Assembly (NCBI RefSeq): GCF_008629655.1
Contig: NZ_VWSG01000017.1
Location: forward strand, 1 to 43,509
Source of the DNA: Paenimyroides baculatum
GTDB lineage: Bacteria; Bacteroidota; Bacteroidia; Flavobacteriales; Flavobacteriaceae
Direction: 5' to 3'
DNA length: 43,509 bases
In this document: piece by piece, positions 17,425 to 24,449 of the stretch
Numbering within the stretch: position 1 is the stretch's first letter
Layout of the letters: the number at the start of each line of letters is the position of its first letter
Translations under genes and position numbers: made by a program
The notes under the pieces: generated by a model
Database searches by the model: none
Told to the model about the DNA's origin: nothing
Seen by the model: the letters and a program-made list of their open reading frames with translations, nothing else

Positions 17425-18108
17425 TTAAAACTCTGTTCCTTTTTTCCACTCGTAATGTTCTATTGGTTGCCATTGTTTTTGCTTTTCTATAAACCAAGTT
17501 GTTATTAATGTACTATCACTTGTTTCCCAAGTTGCCTCTTTTATAGAAATTGGTTGCTTAAGTTGTATTTCGGTAAAATAATGTGGAAGAAACCCTCGTA
17601 ATCCCGCATAATGACTTTCGTTAAGTAGAAAGGTTTCTTCTTCTAAAGCAGTATGTTTTTCTTGGATTTTATTGAATGTTAAATGTTTAATTTCTTTTGC
17701 ATTTATAAAATTTCGTTCGTTTAAAACAATGATAGAATTGTATACAAATTCATCTTTTTCTGGAATGTATTTTCCACGAATGTCAAAATATATTTGTTTT
17801 TGGGTGGCATAATCTTTTACACCAATTTTGCTGAATGGCAACAATTCTTTTGTTTCACAATTGGCATCGCAAGCAATTAGTTTATAGGTTGACCCTAACA
17901 TTTGGTCTGTAAAAACAGTTTTCCCGTTTGGCAAAATCTCAACAGTTCCTATGTGTTTTTCTTGTTCTTGGTTTTCGAAAACTTCGCAACCGGTACATCG
18001 TTCGCGTGTTTCCCACTGTTCACGAGTTAACCAGAAATAAACCAATAAACATCCAACAGTGATAGTTGTTATTATAAATATTGTTTTTAGATGTTTCAAC
18101 TTCCGCAA
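17425..18108 (-). CDS. hypothetical membrane-anchored protein with two Cys-pair motifs
   Basis: A 227-aa protein with one N-terminal TM segment (residues about 8-27), then an extracytoplasmic domain. It has two paired-cysteine motifs, RCTGCEVF (about 36-43) and CDANC (about 79-83), which may form disulfides or bind a metal, and a C-terminal beta-rich part with several tryptophans. Its start overlaps the preceding gene by 13 bases, so the two are coupled. I do not recognise the family. Confidence 0.6.
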   Translation of the reverse strand: MRKLKHLKTIFIITTITVGCLLVYFWLTREQWETRERCTGCEVFENQEQEKHIGTVEILPNGKTVFTDQMLGSTYKLIACDANCETKELLPFSKIGVKDYATQKQIYFDIRGKYIPEKDEFVYNSIIVLNERNFINAKEIKHLTFNKIQEKHTALEEETFLLNESHYAGLRGFLPHYFTEIQLKQPISIKEATWETSDSTLITTWFIEKQKQWQPIEHYEWKKGTEF

Positions 18109-19367
18109 TATATATAAAAAGTTGGTATTTCGCTTTCGTGGTCTGCATTGCTGTTTAAAGTCAATCCTTCAAAAAAGATATGATCGCCTAGTTCTTTGTT
18201 GCTTACTTGTTGTTCTAATTGATACATTAAATCTAGATTGGTAAAATATTTTCCGTTTTGGGCTTTTAGGGTTGCGCAAAGTTCTACCTGAAACATTCCT
18301 TCGTCACTGTTGTCTTCATCAAAAGCATCTTCTTCATCATCAAGCAAAGTTTCGTTGGTAGCAATTTCTTCTTTTCCTTTAATCCATGCTTCGTAGCAAA
18401 TTTCAATCTCGGGTTTATTAATGGCAATTTCTTCTAGTTGCCAAATAGCTTTTTCCTTTAAAATTAGGTGTTGATATTCTTCAATTTCATTATTAAAATC
18501 AGTGGTATCGTTGTACTTCTTTCTTTGAAATGCCCATACAATATCACCTAAAACTTCGGTTGAAACTTCATTTTCTGTAGTTTCATTTGTTCTATTACTT
18601 CCCGAAGATTCCCAAGAAATAGTATTCCACGGACTGCCGATTTTGGTTTCCAGATAGCCGATATATTTTTTAAGAACACCTCGCCCTGCACTATTATTAA
18701 GCCCAACATTTACCTCTCCTATAATGAAATCTTTGCTGTAATTTTCCCAGTTAGTGTAATGTTTTTGAGCATACTGATTTACTTTTTTAAGAATTTTCAT
18801 TGCTTCGGTTTTTTCCAGATAACTAACATCTGTAGAAGCCGAAATAATGTGAGAAAGCACCGCGGAAATAGTTGCTTTCACGCCATCTTTGTTAGGATTT
18901 CACATATTTACGTCTACTTTTTCGGACGTAATTCTTTCCAAAATTGTTCCGTTTTTATCGATACCTGCAACATCGAAATACGAAGCGAGGATTTCTAGGC
19001 TGGTTTGTTTATCAACAATACTAAAATCCCGCTTGATAAACTTCGCCAATTCGGCTTTATGTTTTTCTAATTTCGGGTAATTTTCGAATTTGTACAAATA
19101 AATCGGCTGCGTTCCATCATCGTCATTTGAGCTAAAAACTGTAAACCAATCTCCGAAAATAGCCGCTCTAAAAGGTGCTCCTAACGCAGTTCCGAAACGT
19201 TCATCGAAAGATAGTTCGTTAATTGCTTTTTTATTTTCGCTGTTTTCGGTTTCTTTTAGCTTATTTTCTTGTTCTTTTTCCTGTACCATCTCTTGGTTAG
19301 CTTCAGCAACGCCTTCTGCGATTCCTTCTTTAATCGAACCAAAAAGTTCTTTAAAAAATTTAATCAT
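18096..19367 (-). pseudogene. hypothetical protein split by one in-frame TGA
   Basis: Two frames, 19367-18900 (155 aa) and 18881-18096 (261 aa, GTG start), are in the same phase and separated only by a TGA at 18900-18902 and six sense codons (NPNKDG). Joined, they make a coherent protein of about 423 residues: a helical, Lys/Glu-rich N-terminus (IKEGIAEGVAEANQEMVQ), a conserved-looking FGTALGAPFRAAIFGDWF block, a helical core running through the break, and an acidic stretch (DDEEDAFDEDNSDEG) before the C-terminus. A single TGG-to-TGA change would explain the break. The downstream part alone lacks a good start. Family not recognised; neighbours suggest an accessory island. Confidence 0.65.
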
Positions 19368-19485
19368 ACTGCTTTATTTTTAATTGTGATTTCTTCTTAT
19401 TATACTCTTTTTACCAACCAGTTACATTAAATAACTAAATCTTTTGATAAGTAAATGTAAATTAATGCCAATGTTTTTAAACGTA

Positions 19486-19513
19486 AAACGAGGAATTTTT
19501 TAATTCCTCGTTT
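19486..19513. terminator. strong orphan hairpin in the divergent region
   Basis: AAACGAGGAATT (19486-19497) pairs perfectly with AATTCCTCGTTT (19502-19513) around a T4 loop. It looks like a bidirectional terminator, but both flanking genes point away from it. It could end an unseen small RNA, or be a leader attenuator of the 19367 gene. Confidence 0.5.
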
Positions 19514-19793
19514 ATACTAACAACAATAATCATTCTTTTTTTCAATTCCCTAACATTTTTAAAATACTACGTTTTTAAGATTCGATTTTTGCCCAATACT
19601 AATCTTAACTGTTTGTGTTTATAAGTCAAAATTAATACAGATTCACCTATCTGTTTGTAGTACTTTTTCTGTAGAATTTGTAGAATTTGTTCTATACAAT
19701 ATTCTAAAAAAACGCCTTCAGTTGATTTTATTAGACTTTACCCCCCCTTATCACGGTTTATGAGTATTTTACTAAAATGGATATAATCAGCGA

Positions 19794-19824
19794 TTGATTG
19801 CCCTTGTTAAACACTCTAAATTTG
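19794..19824 (+). promoter_or_regulatory. curli operon promoter (TTG-N20-TAAATTTG)
   Basis: A -33 TTG at 19794-19796 and a perfect -7 element TAAATTTG at 19817-19824, spaced by 20 bases. Start of transcription would be near 19830, a 20-base leader before the ATG at 19851. Confidence 0.6.
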
Positions 19825-19850
19825 GATAACAACATTTAATTATTTACATC

Positions 19851-21383
19851 ATGAAAAAATTAGTACTAAGTGCAGCAGTAGCATTCTTTGCAACAGCTTC
19901 GGCAATGGCACAAACAAACGTTGATAGTTCTACTCAGAGTGGAACAGGTCATGAAGCAACTACTAACCAAGATGGTAGTGCAAACAACAATCTTTTAAAT
20001 CAGTCAGGTAGTGATCATACTTCTACGGTTGATCAAGTAGGAGCAGATAATGATGCTATTACTTCGCAAACAAACTCAGGAAGTGAAAGCACAATTAATC
20101 AAGATGGTGACGAAAACTGGGCATCTGTTTCTCAATCTGGTATAAACCAAAAAAGCACTCTTACGCAAGAGGGTGACAATAACATTGCATTAACATCACA
20201 AAGCGGAAATGGAAACATGAGCAGTGTAATGCAAGATGGAAATGGGAATAATGCTACAACTACTCAGTCTGGAAATAACGATTCTACATTAACTCAACAA
20301 GGTAACACAAACGTGGCTACAATCTCTCAAACTGGTGAAAACTGGTCTGAAGTTATGCAAGACGGATCTGGAAATGATGCTATAGTAACGCAAGGTGGAG
20401 TAGGAAATAGTTCTGACTTATTGCAAGACGGTAACGGAAATAACGCTACAATTACTCAATCTGATGGTTATAGACCTTTAGACAACAACATCTCTGTTGC
20501 AGAGCAAGATGGTAACGACAACACATTATCTGTACTTCAAGTTGGTACTGGCGGAAACAGTTCTGATGTATTACAAAGAGGTAATGAGAACGAAACAAAA
20601 ATTGTTCAAAACTCTACAAACACTGCAGACGTAATACAAAGAGGTAACGGAAACGAAGTTGATTCTTACCAATTTGGTACAAATACTGTTGAAATTAACC
20701 AAAGAGGTAATGACAACTACGCTAAAGAATATGCAAGAGGTACTAACAACAGCACTACAATTAACCAGTTATTTGGTAACAACAATAGTGCAAATGTACG
20801 TCACACTGGACCAGGTGGTGCAACAACAGGAAGCAACAATGATGTAACTGTATTACAATCTTTAGGTAACAACAACGAGGCAGGTATTGTTCAATTTGGA
20901 AGTGATAATACTGTAGCAATTACACAATCTTTAGGTAACAGAAACTTTGCAGATGTAGATCAAATTGGTAATGGTAATACTGCTACTATTAGCACTACTG
21001 CAGGATCTGACAATGATGCTATTGCTTTACAAGAAGGTAATTTAAACACAGCTACTATTACGCAAACTGTGGGCAACTTTAATATGTCTAACATCTCTCA
21101 AATAGGTGATTCTAATACAGCAACTGCTTCGCAAACTTTATTTGCAAGTTCAAATGATATCTTTATCTCTCAAACTGGTAACAGCAATACTGGTACTGCA
21201 TCACAATCTTGGGGTTCAAACAATATGATCGATTTAATGCAAAGTGGTGACATGAACATGGCTACAAGCACACAAATGGGATCAGACCACATGGCAACAA
21301 TTTCGCAAACTGGTGGTAACCACATGCACACAGGTATGCAAACTGGTTCTGGAAATGTTATGACTATTACACAATCTAACTAA
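19851..21383 (+). CDS. curlin-repeat major amyloid subunit (CsgA/CsgB-like)
   Basis: A 510-aa secreted protein with a signal peptide (residues 1-20, ending AMAQ). All the rest is built of curlin repeats of the type S/T-x5-Q-x-G-x2-N-x-A-x3-Q, more than twenty copies by eye. Each makes a beta strand-turn-strand unit of a cross-beta solenoid that polymerises outside the cell. E. coli CsgA is about 150 aa with five repeats, so this one is over three times longer. It is rich in N, Q, G, T and S and free of cysteine. The last 50 residues are unusually rich in Met and His. It is first in the operon with csgE, csgF and csgG, behind a strong promoter and ahead of two hairpins, as expected for the abundant fibre subunit. 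Confidence 0.9.
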   Translation: MKKLVLSAAVAFFATASAMAQTNVDSSTQSGTGHEATTNQDGSANNNLLNQSGSDHTSTVDQVGADNDAITSQTNSGSESTINQDGDENWASVSQSGINQKSTLTQEGDNNIALTSQSGNGNMSSVMQDGNGNNATTTQSGNNDSTLTQQGNTNVATISQTGENWSEVMQDGSGNDAIVTQGGVGNSSDLLQDGNGNNATITQSDGYRPLDNNISVAEQDGNDNTLSVLQVGTGGNSSDVLQRGNENETKIVQNSTNTADVIQRGNGNEVDSYQFGTNTVEINQRGNDNYAKEYARGTNNSTTINQLFGNNNSANVRHTGPGGATTGSNNDVTVLQSLGNNNEAGIVQFGSDNTVAITQSLGNRNFADVDQIGNGNTATISTTAGSDNDAIALQEGNLNTATITQTVGNFNMSNISQIGDSNTATASQTLFASSNDIFISQTGNSNTGTASQSWGSNNMIDLMQSGDMNMATSTQMGSDHMATISQTGGNHMHTGMQTGSGNVMTITQSN

Positions 21384-21413
21384 TATCATTTTAAAAGATA
21401 TTAGTTAGATTGT
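21371..21413 (+). terminator. 17-bp perfect hairpin spanning the stop codon of the curlin gene
   Basis: The left arm (21371-21387) contains the last codons and TAA stop of the curlin-repeat gene; the right arm is 21397-21413, with a 9-nt loop. Only a TTAAAAAA follows, so it may stabilise the 3' end of the mRNA more than terminate. Confidence 0.6.
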
Positions 21414-21421
21414 TAAAAAAG

Positions 21422-21475
21422 CTGTTCTTAATAAATTTCTAAAATATTATGATTTTTATTAAGACAGTTTTTTTT
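21422..21475 (+). terminator. second hairpin with T8 tract between the curlin gene and the accessory genes
   Basis: CTGTTCTTAATAAA (21422-21435) pairs, with one bulged T, with TTTATTAAGACAG (21455-21467), followed by eight T (21468-21475). This is a plausible partial terminator that lets only some transcripts reach csgE, csgF and csgG. Confidence 0.6.
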
Positions 21476-21515
21476 AATTCAAAGTAGTATATAAAATCTA
21501 TCTAATTAATATATC

Positions 21516-21914
21516 ATGAAAAATATACTATCAACCATTTTAGCACTTTTAGGAACACTGACTGTAAGTGCACAACAAGCAAATAATTCTTTAACTAATA
21601 ACAAAGAATTGCAAAAAGTACACCCTGAAACTTTAATGCTTAACGCATTAAACAATACACAAGGTACATACATAGTACAAACCGGAAATTACAACGAGGT
21701 TACTATTGAAGCACAGCAAATGCAGGTAAATCAAACTGGCGATCATCAGCTTTTGTATTATACCGAAACATCGAAATTAGAACCTTCTAACATGAACATA
21801 AATATGGAAGGCGCTAACAATTACATTGAAATTTACGGCAATAACAGCATTATGGAAAACATGTCTATTAATGTGCAGGGAAATGACCGTAGCGTAATTA
21901 TAAGAAATTACTAA
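21516..21914 (+). CDS. small curlin-like secreted protein (possible nucleator)
   Basis: A 132-aa protein with a signal peptide (residues 1-19, ending VSAQ). The mature part has two or three degenerate curlin-type units, YIVQTGNYNEVTIEAQQMQV and VNQTGDHQLLYY, then NMEGANNYIEIYGNNS and NVQGNDRSVIIRNY. They keep the Q-x-G-x2-N spacing but are interrupted by charged residues. By position and size it may be the CsgB-like nucleator or a minor fibre subunit. Its TAA overlaps the ATG of csgE by one base, so the genes are translated together. Curlin relation is likely; the nucleator role is inferred. Confidence 0.65.
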   Translation: MKNILSTILALLGTLTVSAQQANNSLTNNKELQKVHPETLMLNALNNTQGTYIVQTGNYNEVTIEAQQMQVNQTGDHQLLYYTETSKLEPSNMNINMEGANNYIEIYGNNSIMENMSINVQGNDRSVIIRNY

Positions 21915-22633
21915 TGAACAAGTTTACTGCCCTTTTATTGTTTTTCAGCTTTTTATCTATTGTTTCTGTGGCTCAGGAAAACAGAGATAGCTTAATTGTG
22001 GCAAAAATTGAGGTGGTTCAATCAGAAAATACCTTAACCTTTCATCCAACCGTTCAAAACAATGGAGTTTATCATTATGAACTGGATTATTTGCTGCTTG
22101 TTAAAAAAACCGATGCCAACAAAAACTTATCGGTAAGTCAGCAAAAAGGGAAATTTACGTTAGAGCCAAACCAAATTGAAAGTTTATCAACCACAACCAT
22201 TAACCAAACATCAAAACAAAAAGTAACAGCAATTTTATTTATTCGCGATGAAGTTGAAAACCGATTAATCACAAAAGATTCCATTCAAATTACAACTAAA
22301 GAATTAAGACCAATTAAAGAATCTTCTTTAAGCATTATGAAAGGAATTGTTGTAGATGATTCTAAAACCAAAATGGGCAGAGATTATTACGATCTTTTTT
22401 ACTCAACCTACAACCAATATCCAACAAAATTCGATTTTATAATAAACATTACCGAATTACCCCACAGAGGCTTATCAAGCATTATGCAGGTTAAGGTAGA
22501 TCAAGACCTCATCCTTGAATTTTTTACAAATCCCGACGAAGAGTTTATCAAAGAGCAGGTTGCTACTACCTTTCAAAGATTAATTAGTTACGCAAATCAC
22601 AGGGGAAAATTGAAAAATGAGTTCACTTACTAA
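21914..22633 (+). CDS. csgE: CsgE with an N-terminal CsgH-like domain
   Basis: A 239-aa secreted protein. After the signal peptide (1-20), residues about 25-125 form a beta-sandwich-like domain (VVQSENTLTFHPTVQNNG; YELDYLLLVKKTDANKN; VSQQKGKFTLEPNQ) that resembles CsgH, the periplasmic curli inhibitor of alphaproteobacteria. Residues about 137-239 match CsgE: the MGRDYYDLFYS helix, FIINITELPHRGLSSIMQVKV, DQDLILEFF and a helical end, as in the E. coli protein of 129 aa. CsgE caps the CsgG pore and feeds it curlin. A fused inhibitor-like domain may keep the long curlin soluble before export. The CsgE part is sure; the CsgH part is by pattern only. Confidence 0.85.
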   Translation: MNKFTALLLFFSFLSIVSVAQENRDSLIVAKIEVVQSENTLTFHPTVQNNGVYHYELDYLLLVKKTDANKNLSVSQQKGKFTLEPNQIESLSTTTINQTSKQKVTAILFIRDEVENRLITKDSIQITTKELRPIKESSLSIMKGIVVDDSKTKMGRDYYDLFYSTYNQYPTKFDFIINITELPHRGLSSIMQVKVDQDLILEFFTNPDEEFIKEQVATTFQRLISYANHRGKLKNEFTY

Positions 22634-22645
22634 ACAGCTACAAAA

Positions 22646-23041
22646 ATGAAAACTATTATACCAACCATACTTATACTACTTTTTGCCGGCACAACTGGTA
22701 TTGCACAGCAATTGGTATATACACCTGTAAACCCAAACTTTGGCGGAAACCCGCTTAACTACAGTGGTTTATTAGCATCGGCAAATGCGCAGAATAAATT
22801 CGATGACAATAAAAACTCGTCAAACAGCAGTTTGTTAGACAATTTTTCTGAAACCGTAAAAAGACAGATTTTATCGCAACTTTCACGAGGTTTGTTCGAA
22901 GACAGCGATAAACTGGAAAATCTAGAAGAAGGTACTTTTGAAATTGGAGATTTAATAATTTCTATAGACGAAACTAGAACAGGAACCGTAATTAGAATTA
23001 TTGATAACAAAACAGGCGAAACAACCGAAATTATCTTATAA
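22646..23041 (+). CDS. csgF: curli assembly protein CsgF
   Basis: A 131-aa protein with a signal peptide (1-20, ending GIAQ), followed by the family hallmark NPNFGGNP (residues about 29-36) and a helix SGLLASANAQNKF, as in E. coli CsgF, where this N-terminal part inserts into the CsgG channel. The C-terminal part (LDNFSETVKRQILSQLSRGLF; DLIISIDETRTGTVIRIIDNKTGETTEI) also matches. It acts at the outer surface to couple export with fibre nucleation. Twelve bases after csgE and 18 before csgG. Confidence 0.93.
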   Translation: MKTIIPTILILLFAGTTGIAQQLVYTPVNPNFGGNPLNYSGLLASANAQNKFDDNKNSSNSSLLDNFSETVKRQILSQLSRGLFEDSDKLENLEEGTFEIGDLIISIDETRTGTVIRIIDNKTGETTEIIL

Positions 23042-23059
23042 ACAAGCACACAACAAAAC

Positions 23060-24430
23060 ATGAAACTATCTAAAATAAACAGTCTGCTTGTTTTAATTTC
23101 TTTGGTATCGCTTCAAAGTTGCGGCGTGTTTTTTAATCCACCTACCGGAATAGAAGAACATTCTGTGATTGGAGAAATAACAGCGTCTGAAAAAGATTTT
23201 AAAAAACTACCCGCTCCGCAAGATCCTATTGTGGTGGGGGTTTACAAGTTCAGAGATCAAACCGGACAGTACAAAGCATCAAACATGGGTGCCAACTGGA
23301 GTACCGCAGTACCACAGGGTTTAACCACTATTTTGATAAAATCGTTAGAAGACAGTAAATGGTTCTCTCCTATCGAACGTGAAAATATTGGAAATTTATT
23401 GAACGAACGACAAATTATCAGAACCACTCGTCAGGAATATTCCAACGGTCAGGGCGCAGACAATCTTCCACCGTTGCTTTTTGCAGGTATTTTGTTAGAA
23501 GGTGGTGTAATTTCGTACGATACAAACATACTTACAGGCGGTGCCGGTGCTCGATATTTTGGTATTGGTGGATCTAGTGAGTACAGACAAGATCGTATTA
23601 CGGTCTATTTACGCGCGGTTTCTACCAATTCGGGCAAGATCTTAAAAACGGTTTACACATCTAAAACCATACTTTCGCAATCTATAAACGCCAGCATGTT
23701 CAGATATGTTGATGTTGAACGATTAATGGAAGTCGAAGTTGGTATTACCAACAACGAACCGGTGCAAATGGCAGTTACCGAAGCTATTAACAAAGCCGTA
23801 TATTTATTGGTTTTAGAAGGAATTAAAGACAATGTTTGGAACACCAAAAACGAAGATAAATCTAAAGCCGATTTGTTGATTAACGAATACAATCAGGAAA
23901 TTGTTGAAAGCAATAAACGTGTTGCCGGAAAAGGTGTTTGGGATAAAGATCGTAGATCTACTTTCTCATTAGGTGGTTCTGTAACATTGAATTCTTTAAG
24001 AGGCGATTATCCGGATATCACAAAAGAATTAGGTGCAACCGGTAACTTTAAATATTTGTTTTCTGATTATTTTAATTTGAGTTTATCTTACGGATATCAA
24101 AATCTGGGATCTCCAAAATACTTTAAATCGCAATTTACTTCAGCAGAAGTTGATATGGAATATCTAATGCTACCGTTTAATAACTTCACTCCTTATTTTT
24201 CTGCAGGTATCGGTTCAATAAAAGATATTAAAACACCCGATAAAAAACTTCAGTTTAAAACTCAAGTTGGTGCAGGATTAGAACTTTTAGTTGCCAAAAA
24301 TGTAGGTATCAGAGGTTTTGCAAAATACCACATGGGCTTTAACGATGATTGGGACAATATGGTATCGGGCAAGAGAGACGATCATTTTTTACAATACGGC
24401 ATTGGCTTACAGGTTTATCTGGGAAAATAA
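23060..24430 (+). CDS. csgG: curli secretion channel CsgG with a C-terminal barrel-like extension
   Basis: A 456-aa lipoprotein (lipobox LQSC, Cys21). Residues 21 to about 285 follow E. coli CsgG closely: LPAPQDPIVVGVYKFRDQTG, STAVPQ, DSKWFSPIERENIGNLLNER, GGAGARYFGIGGSSEYRQD, VYTSKTILSQ, YVDVERLMEVEVG, TNEPVQMAVTEAI. It forms the nonameric outer-membrane curlin export pore. In the constriction loop, E. coli N55-F56 correspond to N79-W80 here and Tyr51 is not kept. Residues about 300-456 are extra: amphipathic beta strands with aromatic girdles (FSLGGSVTLNSL; FNLSLSYGYQNLG; YLMLPFNNFTPYFSAGIG; QYGIGLQVYLGK), like an OmpA/OmpW-type small barrel. E. coli CsgG ends near 277. Confidence 0.93.
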   Translation: MKLSKINSLLVLISLVSLQSCGVFFNPPTGIEEHSVIGEITASEKDFKKLPAPQDPIVVGVYKFRDQTGQYKASNMGANWSTAVPQGLTTILIKSLEDSKWFSPIERENIGNLLNERQIIRTTRQEYSNGQGADNLPPLLFAGILLEGGVISYDTNILTGGAGARYFGIGGSSEYRQDRITVYLRAVSTNSGKILKTVYTSKTILSQSINASMFRYVDVERLMEVEVGITNNEPVQMAVTEAINKAVYLLVLEGIKDNVWNTKNEDKSKADLLINEYNQEIVESNKRVAGKGVWDKDRRSTFSLGGSVTLNSLRGDYPDITKELGATGNFKYLFSDYFNLSLSYGYQNLGSPKYFKSQFTSAEVDMEYLMLPFNNFTPYFSAGIGSIKDIKTPDKKLQFKTQVGAGLELLVAKNVGIRGFAKYHMGFNDDWDNMVSGKRDDHFLQYGIGLQVYLGK

Positions 24431-24449
24431 CAACAATATATCTTAACAC

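Larger units (their letters stand above)
19368..19850. other. 483-bp divergent intergenic region before the curli operon
   Basis: No gene on either strand. It contains a strong 12-bp hairpin (19486-19513), a short GTAGAATTT tandem duplication near 19673-19691, a C-tract in TTACCCCCCCTTA near 19738-19750, and the curli promoter at 19794-19824. The length is generous for the region and is typical of an operon under complex control. Confidence 0.6.

Noticed and set aside
18900..18902. TGA read as tryptophan or selenocysteine
   Set aside because: Flavobacteria use the standard bacterial code, no SECIS-like stem-loop was noticed after the codon, and neighbouring genes are also broken, so simple nonsense mutation is more likely.
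20659..20847. 62-codon frame inside the curlin gene
   Set aside because: Out-of-frame shadow of the repeats.
19851..21383. Ice-binding or generic Asn/Gln-rich repeat protein
   Set aside because: The Q-x-G-x2-N-x-A spacing and the csgE, csgF and csgG genes directly downstream make curlin far more likely.
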